The translations under genes were made by a program, and so were the position numbers. 64,000 bases of DNA from Vibrio sp. B1FLJ16 (GTDB taxonomy: Bacteria > Pseudomonadota > Gammaproteobacteria > Enterobacterales > Vibrionaceae), in assembly GCF_905175385.1 (NCBI RefSeq), contig NZ_HG992749.1, forward strand, positions 2,232,001 through 2,296,000, read 5' to 3'. Positions 1 to 8,346 of the stretch are shown here, piece by piece. The notes below the pieces were generated by a model that saw only the letters and a list, made by a program, of their open reading frames with translations, was not told the origin of the DNA and did no database searches. How positions within the stretch are numbered: position 1 is the stretch's first letter; every line of letters begins with the position of its first letter.

Positions 1-704
1 TTGATTATCATGGATTCCCTAAGTCGATTTGTACCTCTATCAACCACATCGTTTGTCACGGCATTCCGGCAGAAAAAGATGAGATTGGTAGCAACGGTCA
101 GCTAAAACCCGCTGTACTGAAAGATGGCGACATCATTAACGTTGATATCACTGTTATCATTCCTAACGATGAAAACGCAGATTTGAGCGTTCGCCCTCAG
201 GGTTACCACGGTGATACTTCGAAGATGTTCTTAGTTGGTGAAGTTTCTCCGGCTAACAAGCGCCTTTGTATGGTTGCCCAAGAGTCACTTTACATCGGTA
301 TGCGTCAGGTTAAACCAGGCGCAACGGTTGGTGATATCGGTACTGCGATTGAGAAATACATTAAAGAAAACAACAAGAACAACCCGCGTAATAAGTTTTC
401 TATTGTGAAAGACTTCTGTGGTCACGGCATCGGTGATGAGTTCCACGAAGAGCCGCAAGTGGTTCACTACAAAAACAAAGACCGCCGCGTACTAAAAGAA
501 GGCATGTGTTTCACAATTGAGCCAATGATCAACGCTGGTAAGTTCGGTTGTAGCGTTGATGCGCAAGACGACTGGACGGTTTACACAGGCGACGGTAAAA
601 ACTCCGCTCAGTGGGAACATACCGTTGTAGTGACGAAAGACGGTTGTGAAGTTCTGACACTTCGCAGCGACGATTCTATTCCACGCCTGATGAAAAACGC
701 ATAA
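1..704 (+). CDS. map: Methionine aminopeptidase type I (5' end outside window)
   Basis: Removes the initiator methionine from nascent proteins in the cytosol. The reading frame is open from base 3, so the N-terminus lies before the window. Metal ligands of the M24 family are visible: Asp in NVDIT, Asp in HGDTS, His in GHGIG, Glu in FTIEP and Glu in QWEH. Compared with E. coli Map there is an insertion of about 12 residues (around IIPNDENADLSVRPQ) between the two Asp ligands, and another Asn-rich one (NNKNNPRNK) before the GHGIG motif. A strong hairpin terminator follows, then glnD in the same direction, as in E. coli. The identification is secure; only the start is missing. Confidence 0.97.
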   Translation, partial: DYHGFPKSICTSINHIVCHGIPAEKDEIGSNGQLKPAVLKDGDIINVDITVIIPNDENADLSVRPQGYHGDTSKMFLVGEVSPANKRLCMVAQESLYIGMRQVKPGATVGDIGTAIEKYIKENNKNNPRNKFSIVKDFCGHGIGDEFHEEPQVVHYKNKDRRVLKEGMCFTIEPMINAGKFGCSVDAQDDWTVYTGDGKNSAQWEHTVVVTKDGCEVLTLRSDDSIPRLMKNA

Positions 705-718
705 TTACAACGAACTTT

Positions 719-749
719 AATATCCCCGCTCTCGCGGGGATATTTTTTA
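719..749 (+). terminator. Rho-independent terminator after map
   Basis: GC-rich stem (ATATCCCCGC with GCGGGGATAT, loop TCTC) followed by a run of T residues, 15 bases after the map stop codon. Confidence 0.9.
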
Positions 750-802
750 TCTGCATCAAATTTGGTAGATTGCTAATAGTTTAGCTTGCACGGATAGCAA
801 AT

Positions 803-3427
803 ATGTCACTTCAGTCCCCTCTTACGTTTACCGATGAACAAATTAATATCGGTGAACTTAAGCAAGAGCTCGAAAAATTCGGCTCTGAACAAAAACAAGA
901 ATTTCTAAATCACCATCCCGTCACAAGTCTGGTTCTTGCCAGAGCGGAGTACATGGACTTACTCCTAAATCGTTTATGGCAACATTTCGGTTTCAATGAC
1001 ATTTATAATATTTCACTGGTTGCTGTAGGCGGATATGGTCGCGGTGAGCTTCATCCGCTATCTGACATTGATATTCTCATTCTTTCAAACAACAAACTGC
1101 CTAATGCCCTTGAAGCGAAAATCAGTGAGTTCATCACTTTCTTGTGGGATCTCAAACTTGAAGTCGGACATTCTGTTCGTACAGTCAATGAATGTGCCGA
1201 AATTGGACGCGCTGACCTTACCGTAGCGACCAACCTTCAGGAAGCTCGTCTGCTGTGTGGCAGTGAAGATACGTTTCAGGCGCTGAAAAAAGTCGTGTTA
1301 TCCGACTCTTTCTGGCCAAGTGAAACCTTTTATCGCGCCAAAATTCAAGAGCAAAGAGAGCGCCATGCGCGTTACCATGACACCACATACAACTTAGAGC
1401 CAGATATCAAGTCAACACCTGGCGGTTTGAGAGATATTCATACTTTAAGCTGGGTAGCACGCCGCCACTTTGGCGCGACATCCTTGCTAGAGATGAGCCG
1501 TTATGGCTTTTTAACCGATGCAGAGTATCGCGAACTAGTTGAGTGTCAGGATTTCTTATGGCGAGTTCGTTTCGCGTTACATCTCGAGCTGCGCCGCTAC
1601 GACAACCGTCTGACCTTCGCTCATCAGGCTCAAGTCGCAGAAAGCCTAGGTTACGTAGGCGAAGGTAATCGCGGCGTTGAGATGATGATGAAGGAATTTT
1701 ACCGAACCCTTCGTCGTGTCGCAGAGTTGAACAAAATGCTACTGAAGCTGTTTGACCAGGCGATTATCAACGGTGGTATTACCGAGAATGCGGAAATTCT
1801 TGATGACGATTTTCAGCGTCGAGGCTCACTCATTGAAGCTCGTAAGCCGGCGCTATTTCAGGCACGTCCAGAAACCATTCTCGATATGTTTCTGCACATC
1901 GCTAACGATTCAACCATTGAAGGTGTTAGCCCTCCTACTCTGCGTCAGCTGCGAACCGCTCGCCGCCGATTAAACAAGTTTCTTCATACTATGCCCGCAG
2001 CCCGTGAAAAGTTCATGGCGTTGTGTCGTCACCCTAACGCTCTGCACAAAGCATTCAGCCTTATGCACCGACTTGGCGTAATGGCTGCTTATCTGCCTCA
2101 GTGGAGCCAAATAGTCGGCCAGATGCAGTTTGACCTCTTCCATGCATACACGGTAGACGAGCACAGTATCCGCTTACTGAAACACATCAACACCTTTGGT
2201 GACCCTGCGAATCATGATAAGCACCCGATTTGTTGCGATATTTACCCGCGGATGCAAAAGAAAGAGTTGCTAATCATTGCAGCAATTTTCCATGACATTG
2301 GTAAAGGCAGAGGCGGCGACCACTCGGTAATCGGTGAGGGAGAAGCTTATGATTTCTGTATTGAGCATGGGTTATCTAAACCAGAAGCCAAACTGGTAAG
2401 CTGGCTGGTCAGACACCATTTACTCATGTCCGTTACGGCTCAGCGAAGAGACATTTATGATCCAGATGTCATCACTGAATTCGCGAAAAAAGTACGTGAT
2501 GAAGAGTCACTCGAATACCTTGTCTGCCTGACGGTTGCCGATATTTGTGCGACTAACCCAGAGCTTTGGAATGCCTGGAAACGTACTCTACTGGCGGAGC
2601 TTTTCTACTCCACTCAGAGAGCGCTTCGCCGAGGACTGGAAAACCCAGTGGATGTGCGAGAACGTATTCGTCACAACCAACAAATGGCTTCCGCTCTATT
2701 GCGCAAAGAAGGGTTTTCTTCTCGTGAAATAGAAGTACTCTGGCAACGTTTTAAAGCTGACTACTTCTTGCGCCATACCCATTCTCAGATAGCCTGGCAT
2801 TGTAGCCATCTACTGCGTATGGAAGATTCAAGCAAGCCACTCGTGCTTATCAGTAAAAAGGCCACCCGTGGAGGCACTGAAGTTTTTGTCTACAGCAAAG
2901 ATCAACCTGCGCTCTTTGCTACTGTTGTTGCGGAGCTCGACCGACGTAACTTCAACGTTCATGATGCTCAGATCATGACCAGCAAAGATGGCCACGTGAT
3001 TGATACCTTTATCGTTCTTGATCAGCACGGGGAAGCGATTGATGAATCTCGTCATGCCGCTGTTATCAAACATCTGACGCATGTGTTAGAAGATGGACGT
3101 CCGACGAAGATTAAAACTCGTCGTACACCGCATAAACTTCAGCACTTCAATGTAAAAACCAAAGTAGATTTCTTGCCGACCAAAGGTAAAAAACACACCT
3201 TAATGGAATTTGTGGCTCTGGACACCCCTGGACTACTGGCAAAAGTCGGACGTACTTTTGCAGATTTGAATATCAATCTTCATGGCGCCAAAATCACCAC
3301 CATCGGTGAACGAGCAGAAGACTTATTTATTCTGACCAGTAGTACGGGCGGTAGGCTCAGTGACGAGCAACAAAGTGAGCTACGCGAGAACCTGATAGAG
3401 ACTCTGTCTGATGCTGTAAGCGTTTAA
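803..3427 (+). CDS. glnD: Bifunctional [protein-PII] uridylyltransferase / uridylyl-removing enzyme
   Basis: Senses glutamine and adds or removes UMP on PII proteins, thereby controlling nitrogen assimilation. The 874-residue length matches the family. The nucleotidyltransferase motif GGYGRGELHPLSDID lies at residues 76-90, a PII-UTase helical region follows, the HD hydrolase motif (FHDIGKG) is near residue 497, and two C-terminal ACT domains begin near residues 690 and 800, where glutamine binds. It follows map, the order also found in E. coli (map-glnD-dapD), but here dapD lies almost 60 kb away. The ATG is preceded by GGATAGCAAAT, a modest ribosome-binding site. Confidence 0.97.
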   Translation: MSLQSPLTFTDEQINIGELKQELEKFGSEQKQEFLNHHPVTSLVLARAEYMDLLLNRLWQHFGFNDIYNISLVAVGGYGRGELHPLSDIDILILSNNKLPNALEAKISEFITFLWDLKLEVGHSVRTVNECAEIGRADLTVATNLQEARLLCGSEDTFQALKKVVLSDSFWPSETFYRAKIQEQRERHARYHDTTYNLEPDIKSTPGGLRDIHTLSWVARRHFGATSLLEMSRYGFLTDAEYRELVECQDFLWRVRFALHLELRRYDNRLTFAHQAQVAESLGYVGEGNRGVEMMMKEFYRTLRRVAELNKMLLKLFDQAIINGGITENAEILDDDFQRRGSLIEARKPALFQARPETILDMFLHIANDSTIEGVSPPTLRQLRTARRRLNKFLHTMPAAREKFMALCRHPNALHKAFSLMHRLGVMAAYLPQWSQIVGQMQFDLFHAYTVDEHSIRLLKHINTFGDPANHDKHPICCDIYPRMQKKELLIIAAIFHDIGKGRGGDHSVIGEGEAYDFCIEHGLSKPEAKLVSWLVRHHLLMSVTAQRRDIYDPDVITEFAKKVRDEESLEYLVCLTVADICATNPELWNAWKRTLLAELFYSTQRALRRGLENPVDVRERIRHNQQMASALLRKEGFSSREIEVLWQRFKADYFLRHTHSQIAWHCSHLLRMEDSSKPLVLISKKATRGGTEVFVYSKDQPALFATVVAELDRRNFNVHDAQIMTSKDGHVIDTFIVLDQHGEAIDESRHAAVIKHLTHVLEDGRPTKIKTRRTPHKLQHFNVKTKVDFLPTKGKKHTLMEFVALDTPGLLAKVGRTFADLNINLHGAKITTIGERAEDLFILTSSTGGRLSDEQQSELRENLIETLSDAVSV

Positions 3428-3445
3428 TCGAAGAATATACTTAGC

Positions 3446-3475
3446 GTGGACAAGAACGATAGCGATCTTGTCCAC
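3446..3475. repeat. Perfect 10-bp inverted repeat after glnD
   Basis: GTGGACAAGA and TCTTGTCCAC flank a 10-base loop, 20 bases past the glnD stop. No T-run follows on either strand, so it is not a canonical intrinsic terminator. It may be an mRNA 3' stabilising hairpin or part of a Rho-dependent end. Confidence 0.5.
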
Positions 3476-3568
3476 AAATTGCGCAATTTGACGAAATATC
3501 AGCTATCTAGCGCGCACTTTGGCTGCTACAGTTAGGATGATATCAATTCAGTATTATAGAGGTAGCCT

Positions 3569-3952
3569 ATGTTTCCACACCTCACTGGTTTGGGCATTCA
3601 AGATCCAAAGCAGATAGAACGTTATTCTCTACGCCAAGAGGCACACAAAGATGTGCTGAAAATCTATTTCCTCAAGCAGAAAGGCGAGCTCTTTGCCAAA
3701 AGCGTTAAATTCAAATACCCACGCCAGATTAAAAACGTCCTTGTTGACAGTGGCAGTCACCAATACAAAGAAGTTACAGAAATTAATCGTAATCTCACTT
3801 TAGTTATTGATGAGCTGAATAAAATCACCAAACCAACCAAAGTGGCAGAAGTCGACGTCAAACAGAAAATTCTCTCTGACCTTCGTCATTTAGAAAAAGT
3901 CGTATCGAGTAAGATCGCTGAGATCGAAGCGGATCTGGAAAAGCTCAAATAA
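3569..3952 (+). CDS. yaeH: YaeH / UPF0325 (DUF3461) family protein
   Basis: A 127-residue soluble protein of unknown function. It matches the YaeH family closely: the N-terminal pattern [20 protein letters not shown], the central [12 protein letters not shown] block and an acidic C-terminal helix ending [10 protein letters not shown]. In E. coli yaeH lies beside dapD and glnD, so proximity to glnD is conserved here. The ATG at 3569 follows GAGGTAGCCT, a good ribosome-binding site. No signal peptide or membrane segment is visible. Confidence 0.9.
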   Translation: MFPHLTGLGIQDPKQIERYSLRQEAHKDVLKIYFLKQKGELFAKSVKFKYPRQIKNVLVDSGSHQYKEVTEINRNLTLVIDELNKITKPTKVAEVDVKQKILSDLRHLEKVVSSKIAEIEADLEKLK

Positions 3953-3976
3953 CGATAGATTAATCACAAAATGAAA

Positions 3977-4003
3977 AAGGGGTTGGCGAAGTGCCAACCC
4001 CTT
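3977..4003. terminator. Bidirectional terminator between yaeH and truC
   Basis: Stem AAGGGGTTGGC/GCCAACCCCTT with a 5-base loop between two convergent genes. The minus-strand reading is followed by TTTTTC, so it mainly serves truC; on the plus strand the tail is weak. Confidence 0.8.
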
Positions 4004-4019
4004 AGTGTTTATCTCACGT

Positions 4020-4787
4020 TTAGTTCACCAACGACGTGTCCCATTCAAACCGCTCAAACAAGCTCTGCCAGGTTTCATCAATACCCGCCTTGAGTACTAT
4101 TTCTTTATTAGTGTAAGGATGGATAAAACGAAGCTCTGACGCGTGCAATAACAGGCGGTGTGAGTCAAATTCAACACGATAGAGCTTGTTGTGCTTACCA
4201 TCACCGTGCGAAGTATCACCCACGATTGGATGACGCAGGTGTGCCATATGACGGCGAAGCTGATGTTTACGGCCTGTTTTTGGCTTCATTTCCATCAAAC
4301 AGTAACGCGTTGTCGGGAACTTACCAGTAGAATATGGCACTTCTACTTTCGCGAGCGGCTTGTATGCAGTAACCGCCTCTTGAGCTTCTTTTTCTTGTGA
4401 AGCGAACTTATCTGCGATTTTGTCCAATTCAACCTTCAACGCGTAATCTAATACGCCCTCTTCCTCAATCCAGCCACGTACAATAGCGTGGTAAATTTTC
4501 TCCATTTTGTGCTCAGCAAACATCGGCATCACCTGAGACGCGACCTCACTTGAAAGTGCAAAGACCAAAACGCCGGATGTTGGCCTGTCCAGGCGGTGGA
4601 GCGGAAAAACATGCTGACCAATTTGATCACGCAGTGTCTGCATGACGAACTGGGTTTCGTGTTTATCTAACCAACTGCGGTGCACCAGCATACCTGCGGG
4701 CTTATTCACCGCGACAAAATATTCGTCTTGATAAACGATCTCCAGCTCGACCGGAGTGACAACTTGTGATGTTTCTTGTTCTGACAT
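4020..4787 (-). CDS. truC: tRNA pseudouridine(65) synthase TruC
   Basis: Isomerises uridine 65 in certain tRNAs. It is an RluA-family enzyme of 255 residues with the catalytic motif HRLDRPTSGV near residues 64-73, where the Asp is the catalytic base, and the downstream GRKHQLRRHMAHL block typical of the fold. It starts 5 bases after the yqcC stop codon and is evidently co-transcribed with it, the same pairing as yqcC-truC in E. coli, which supports TruC over other RluA paralogues. Confidence 0.93.
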   Translation of the reverse strand: MSEQETSQVVTPVELEIVYQDEYFVAVNKPAGMLVHRSWLDKHETQFVMQTLRDQIGQHVFPLHRLDRPTSGVLVFALSSEVASQVMPMFAEHKMEKIYHAIVRGWIEEEGVLDYALKVELDKIADKFASQEKEAQEAVTAYKPLAKVEVPYSTGKFPTTRYCLMEMKPKTGRKHQLRRHMAHLRHPIVGDTSHGDGKHNKLYRVEFDSHRLLLHASELRFIHPYTNKEIVLKAGIDETWQSLFERFEWDTSLVN

Positions 4788-4792
4788 AGTGG

Positions 4793-5107
4793 TTACTTAC
4801 ATATTTCGTCGATGGTTCGGATAGTTATCAATAACTCAGCATATTGCGGGTCTTGTTTCCACGCCTCTGAGAAATAAGGTTCAATTGCAAAACCTCTCGG
4901 TAGCGGCTGATTACTCTCAACTAAAGTCCTCATACGGGCGATAAATATCCACTGCAGCCATTCGTGAGGATGGAGCGTATCTATGGCAAACGGCTCTACA
5001 CTTTGTAGTGCTTTTGAAGATGGCACGGTTTGTTGCCAAAGCTGATGGTTTTTTAGCTGAACTTCAAGTTGATGAAGTAATTCCGCCAGTTTTGTGCTTG
5101 TTGTCAT
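4793..5107 (-). CDS. yqcC: YqcC family protein
   Basis: A 104-residue small protein of the YqcC (DUF446) family, function not established. It is helical, with the conserved core HEWLQWIFIARMRTLVESNQPLP and no signal sequence. It is the first gene of a two-gene transcript with truC, whose start lies 5 bases beyond its stop. It diverges from the DUF3549 gene across about 80 bases that must hold both promoters. Confidence 0.88.
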   Translation of the reverse strand: MTTSTKLAELLHQLEVQLKNHQLWQQTVPSSKALQSVEPFAIDTLHPHEWLQWIFIARMRTLVESNQPLPRGFAIEPYFSEAWKQDPQYAELLITIRTIDEICK

Positions 5108-5186
5108 TAACTTTTACATATCGAACCTTGAATTAGCCGAGAATGATACCATCTCTTGTGAAAAGAACGTTAGGACGTCGTATTTA

Positions 5187-6242
5187 ATGGAAAACATTCA
5201 GACCCTCACCCAGTTGCTGAAAAATAGTAATTGTGACTATCAAATCTTCGATCTCGGGCGCCGCATCAGAACCATCGAATCGCAAATCTTTGCCGACGTT
5301 GAAAAAGGTCAATGCCCTTACCCGTTTCCGATGCAGCGCAAAGCTCATTTAGCCATCGCTTACTGGAATGAACAAAGACAGCCTTGGATCTGGTTCTTAA
5401 AATTCGAGTTGGATGAACGTGGCCTGTTAAAACAATCTGATATTGGTAACTTCATCAAATACGTCGTTGAAGCCATGGGCACACGTCTAAGCGAAGAAAT
5501 GTCCGAAGAACAGCAACAGAAGTTGTCTAACAACCCGTACACCTTCAAACCTACGGAAGATAAAATGGCGGTTTTCCACAGTCAGATTCGCTCTGATTTG
5601 GAGTTGCCGACCAGTCAGTATTACGAACATGCACAACACTACTTTTCTGGTGGTCTTGGTTGGGAAAACTGGCAGACAGTTGGGCTGCAAGGTATCACGG
5701 ATATGGCGGCCAGGCAGAGCAAAGAGCAAAACGCAGTTGCCTTACGTAAATCTCTCCATCATCTTCCAAGCGAGCCACTGTATGCCTTGCTCGGAGCATT
5801 AGAGCATGTTGAATTAAATACAAAGTTAGCTGAACGTATCGCGGAGAAAGCACAAAAAGAGATTGAAAGTAATGAACCGGATCTCTTCCTGTTATCTGCA
5901 TTGACGCGCGCACTTGCAGGCGCGTCGACAGAGATCTCCTTGCCGGTATTAAAAGCAATATTACAGAGCCCTCGCCTTAGCCACCAGGAAGTCCTTATTG
6001 GTATCGCAGGCCGAACATGGCACCTGTTAGCGGATGCAAAGGTTGCTGAGCAGTTCTTACTTCGACTTGCGCAAACAGGAAATCAAACTCTATTTAATCA
6101 ATTATTTGCTGATTTGGTGATGTTGCCAGAGTTAAGAATGGTGCTACTGCCGTTATTGCATTCTAGCCCTTCAGAAGAGTTGGCGCGTGCGCTGGTCAAT
6201 TTGCAGCAAGCGGCCATAGAACAAGCGAAAAAAGGACAATAA
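5187..6242 (+). CDS. DUF3549 family protein
   Basis: A 351-residue soluble protein of unknown function, conserved in Vibrio and relatives. The frame is open upstream to 5094, but that start would overlap yqcC and give a non-conserved tail. The ATG at 5187 (MENIQTL) follows an AGGA about 11 bases upstream and gives the usual N-terminus. The C-terminal half (from about residue 200) is a run of leucine-rich helical pairs suggestive of HEAT-like repeats (inference). The DUF3301 gene follows 10 bases after its stop, so the two are probably one transcript. Confidence 0.82.
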   Translation: MENIQTLTQLLKNSNCDYQIFDLGRRIRTIESQIFADVEKGQCPYPFPMQRKAHLAIAYWNEQRQPWIWFLKFELDERGLLKQSDIGNFIKYVVEAMGTRLSEEMSEEQQQKLSNNPYTFKPTEDKMAVFHSQIRSDLELPTSQYYEHAQHYFSGGLGWENWQTVGLQGITDMAARQSKEQNAVALRKSLHHLPSEPLYALLGALEHVELNTKLAERIAEKAQKEIESNEPDLFLLSALTRALAGASTEISLPVLKAILQSPRLSHQEVLIGIAGRTWHLLADAKVAEQFLLRLAQTGNQTLFNQLFADLVMLPELRMVLLPLLHSSPSEELARALVNLQQAAIEQAKKGQ

Positions 6243-6252
6243 AGGTTCAAGG

Positions 6253-6552
6253 ATGATAGGAGATCTATTAGCAATACTGGGACTGTGCTTTTTCTGTTTT
6301 CTGTTTTGGCAACAGCGCCGTCAGTCTGAACTGGCTAAAATCGCAATTACACGAAAATGCGAGCAATTGGATCTACAGTTAGTGAGTATTGCTTTTGGTG
6401 CACATAAACTCAAAACGCCAGAAGGGTTCTGGCGTTGGCATACTGTGTATCAGTTTGAGTTTTCATCCCTTGGCGATGATTGTTACCAAGGGGAGTTGAC
6501 AATGGTCGGATTCAGGCCGCTGAGCTTTCACCTGCCACCGCATCGTTTGTAA
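6253..6552 (+). CDS. DUF3301 domain-containing membrane-anchored protein
   Basis: A 99-residue protein with one N-terminal membrane segment (about residues 3-19, IGDLLAILGLCFFCFLFW) followed by a small cytoplasmic domain with a conserved FWRWHTVYQFEFSS block, characteristic of DUF3301. Function unknown. It follows the DUF3549 gene by 10 bases. Its last 41 bases overlap, on the opposite strand, the end of the GNAT gene, an unusual convergent overlap that leaves no room for a terminator between them. Confidence 0.85.
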   Translation: MIGDLLAILGLCFFCFLFWQQRRQSELAKIAITRKCEQLDLQLVSIAFGAHKLKTPEGFWRWHTVYQFEFSSLGDDCYQGELTMVGFRPLSFHLPPHRL

Positions 6553-7018
6553 ATTCCATTTCAAAGTAAGGGCCATATAAGTCCTTACTTTCTCGAATTT
6601 TAATAAACCCTAATTTTTCCAAAACCGCCAGCGAGGCCAGATGGCCACAATTTACAGTCGCTGTTATTTTATGAAGTCCTAATTCCCGGCATGCTTTTGG
6701 TAAAAAAGCCTTTAACGCTTCCGTTGCTAAACCTTTCCCCCAATATGCTTTATCGAAGATAAAGCCTAATTCTGGCTTGGAATTCAGCTGGGATATAAAT
6801 ATATGTCCCATATAGTCTCGACTGCCACTCTCTAACACCGCCAGACTATAAGTATTCTTATCATCCAGTATTTTTTCAAATAGTTGTTTGGCAGATGCTA
6901 CTGTATGAGGGCCGTTCATTTCAGCGCGATTTTTTGCACAGCAATTAAGCATGACAAATTCTAGTTGCAACGACTCATCGTACGGTAGAAGAAGCATTCT
7001 TCTGGTTACTATGGCCAC
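6512..7018 (-). CDS. GNAT family N-acetyltransferase (RimJ/RimL type)
   Basis: A 168-residue acetyl-CoA-dependent acyltransferase; substrate unknown. The first strand VTRRMLLLPY, the acetyl-CoA loop YWGKGLATEAL (near residues 92-102) and a C-terminal LGFIKIRESKDLYGPYFEM are typical of the RimJ/RimL branch, which acetylates N-terminal amines or small amines. The start is GTG at 7018, preceded by AAGGA at 6-base spacing; the first internal ATG would cut off the conserved first strand. Codon use is more AT-rich than in its neighbours and the upstream gap is also AT-rich, so it may be a later insertion (inference). Confidence 0.85.
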   Translation of the reverse strand: MAIVTRRMLLLPYDESLQLEFVMLNCCAKNRAEMNGPHTVASAKQLFEKILDDKNTYSLAVLESGSRDYMGHIFISQLNSKPELGFIFDKAYWGKGLATEALKAFLPKACRELGLHKITATVNCGHLASLAVLEKLGFIKIRESKDLYGPYFEMEFTNDAVAGESSAA

Positions 7019-7020
7019 AT

Positions 7021-7390
7021 CTTTTCCTTGATTACAACAAACCTAACTCACCCGCATGTCACATGTAATGAATAGACAACTCAGTGACTGCGAACATAAT
7101 ATTTTGTAGAAAAGCCAAAAGTTTAACCAACTGATTTAATAGAGTATTGTTCTTATTTAATGTTTTTAACAATACGTTAAATGGCAATTAATAATTATTA
7201 TGATGTTGCTAATCTTATGCTAAGGAGATGATTTCTGTTACTAAAAGTGGCGTAGGAAAATTCGGATAACATCACGAAGACGTTGAGCTTCAAATTTTAA
7301 CTACTCTGCATTAAGCATCCTTTAACCCGTTGTTTAAATATCCGGAAACGATGCCTGTACACGTGGATTCTAAAAACAATTGATTCAAAA
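7021..7390. other. AT-rich intergenic region
   Basis: About 370 bases with no credible reading frame on either strand. It contains the minus-strand promoter region of the GNAT gene and ends at the terminator of the CsrB-type RNA. I see no strong palindrome or recognisable RNA in it. Confidence 0.6.
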
Positions 7391-7420
7391 AGAAAAACCC
7401 CGACACAAACGTATCGGGGT
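7391..7420 (-). terminator. Intrinsic terminator of the CsrB-type RNA
   Basis: Minus-strand stem CCCCGATAC/GTGTCGGGG with a short loop, followed by TTTTTCTTTTT. Confidence 0.92.
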
Positions 7421-7798
7421 CATGATCTTACTCGCAGCAGTCCGGCTACTAAATAATGCTCCTTGCATCATCCTTAATAGTGGCTGATCCCTTCAGCTCT
7501 GTCCCTTCTTCGCCGTCCTAGCGGTGTCCATTATCATCCTGATAGCCAACATTCCCCGTTAGCGCACTTCACTTGTTCCCTGAGCGGTGTCCATGGCATC
7601 ATCCTGATGCTGTCCCTAACCTCAATCCTGAGAGGTGTCCATTGTCTGTCCCTAGTCATCAACTTCCTGTTAATGATTGCTTCCCTACAATGTCCTTTGC
7701 TCCTTGCTTGACTACTCATCCTGAGTAACCAAATCGTCATCCTGACGATAACCAAATCCTTGGTACTTTCCTGTTCCGTGTCTGCTTCCTGCTGACAA
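7391..7798 (-). ncRNA. csrB: CsrB-family regulatory RNA
   Basis: A minus-strand RNA of about 405 nucleotides that would sequester the translational regulator CsrA. Read on the minus strand it carries roughly two dozen GGA motifs, many in the classic CAGGATGA hairpin-loop context with complementary flanks (for example CATCAGGATGATG and TATCAGGATGATA). The 3' portion ending AGTAGCCGGACTGCTGCGA resembles the end of E. coli CsrB, just before the terminator hairpin CCCCGATACG...CGGGG followed by TTTTTC. The 5' end near 7797 is inferred from a promoter-like TTGTGA-N16-TAAATT. Vibrio usually carry several Csr RNAs (CsrB, C, D); which copy this is cannot be told. No protein is encoded. Confidence 0.93.
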
Positions 7799-7803
7799 GG
7801 TTT

Positions 7804-7831
7804 AATTTACGCTTTTTCTTTGCAATCACAA
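7804..7831 (-). promoter_or_regulatory. Likely promoter of the CsrB-type RNA
   Basis: On the minus strand a -35-like TTGTGA (7831-7826) and a -10-like TAAATT (7809-7804) are separated by 16 bases. A start near 7797 would give an RNA opening just before the first CAGGA motif. Confidence 0.6.
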
Positions 7832-7941
7832 TTAGCCTGGGTAACATTTTTTCAGACAATTTTATTGCCATTCAGGCCCAACCCATAATTATCAACAACT
7901 TAACAAGAAAAACTTCGCTTTATCTGCTTCGAAAATCGTTT

Positions 7942-7973
7942 TCTCTTACAAGTCTTGTAAGAGATCTCTCACA
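7942..7973. promoter_or_regulatory. VarA/UvrY (GacA-type) response-regulator box upstream of csrB
   Basis: On the minus strand 7973-7956 reads TGTGAGAGATCTCTTACA, which as I recall is the UvrY-binding inverted repeat of the E. coli csrB promoter, and it fits the GacA-type TGTAAG-N6-CTTACA consensus with one change. It lies about 160-175 bases upstream of the inferred RNA start, a distance similar to E. coli. It overlaps a second perfect inverted repeat (7942-7964, arms of 11 bases around one central T), giving three consecutive half-sites: CTTACA, TGTAAG and CTCACA. Confidence 0.85.
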
Positions 7974-8052
7974 AAGCACGATCCAAATTGCTATTCGCTA
8001 AATTCAACAGCTCAAAGTATGATGATACCGATATCACTGTTAAGGACAGAAA

Positions 8053-8346
8053 ATGTTAACTCAAGACGTCACTAAAGAGCTGGAAGCCGTAATGGAGCAG
8101 CTGCAGAAAGAGGGTAAAGAAGCGAGTGTGGCTTTAGTTAAAGCCCGCATGAAAACACCAGTTCCTATGCCAGCTTTGATAACGGTTATAAAAAGTTGGA
8201 AGAGTGCGAATCACGTACCTAAAGTGGAAATCAAAGCACCCGCATCAAAAGAAGAAGATCGCTTGACTGCACTTGAACATACCGTCGCCATGCTGACTGC
8301 TCGTATTGAAGAGTTAGAAGCCAAACTGAGTGAGAAATTATCATGA
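8053..8346 (+). CDS. Small protein with KfrA-like N-terminus and C-terminal coiled coil
   Basis: A 97-residue protein I do not recognise by name. Residues 1-50 (helices, then [19 protein letters not shown]) resemble the N-terminal DNA-binding helical fold of KfrA-type proteins, in which a short wing is followed by a tryptophan-containing helix; this is a weak pattern match. Residues 65-97 form a clear leucine-heptad coiled coil ([20 protein letters not shown]). TAAGGA lies 6 bases before the ATG. Its stop overlaps the yaiI start by 4 bases (ATGA), so the two are translationally coupled. It could be a small dimeric DNA-binding protein (inference). Confidence 0.75.
   Translation: MLTQDVTKELEAVMEQLQKEGKEASVALVKARMKTPVPMPALITVIKSWKSANHVPKVEIKAPASKEEDRLTALEHTVAMLTARIEELEAKLSEKLS

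Noticed and set aside
3446..3475. Intrinsic terminator after glnD
   Set aside because: The hairpin is perfect but lacks a T-run on either strand, so it is reported only as an inverted repeat.
7534..7755. A 73-codon minus-strand open frame
   Set aside because: It lies inside the CsrB-type RNA; its residues come from the repeated GGA motifs, and it has no ribosome-binding site.
7381..7800. CRISPR or tandem repeat array, suggested by recurring GGTGTCCAT and CATCCTGA
   Set aside because: Units vary in length and spacing, and they are hairpin loops of the CsrB-type RNA.
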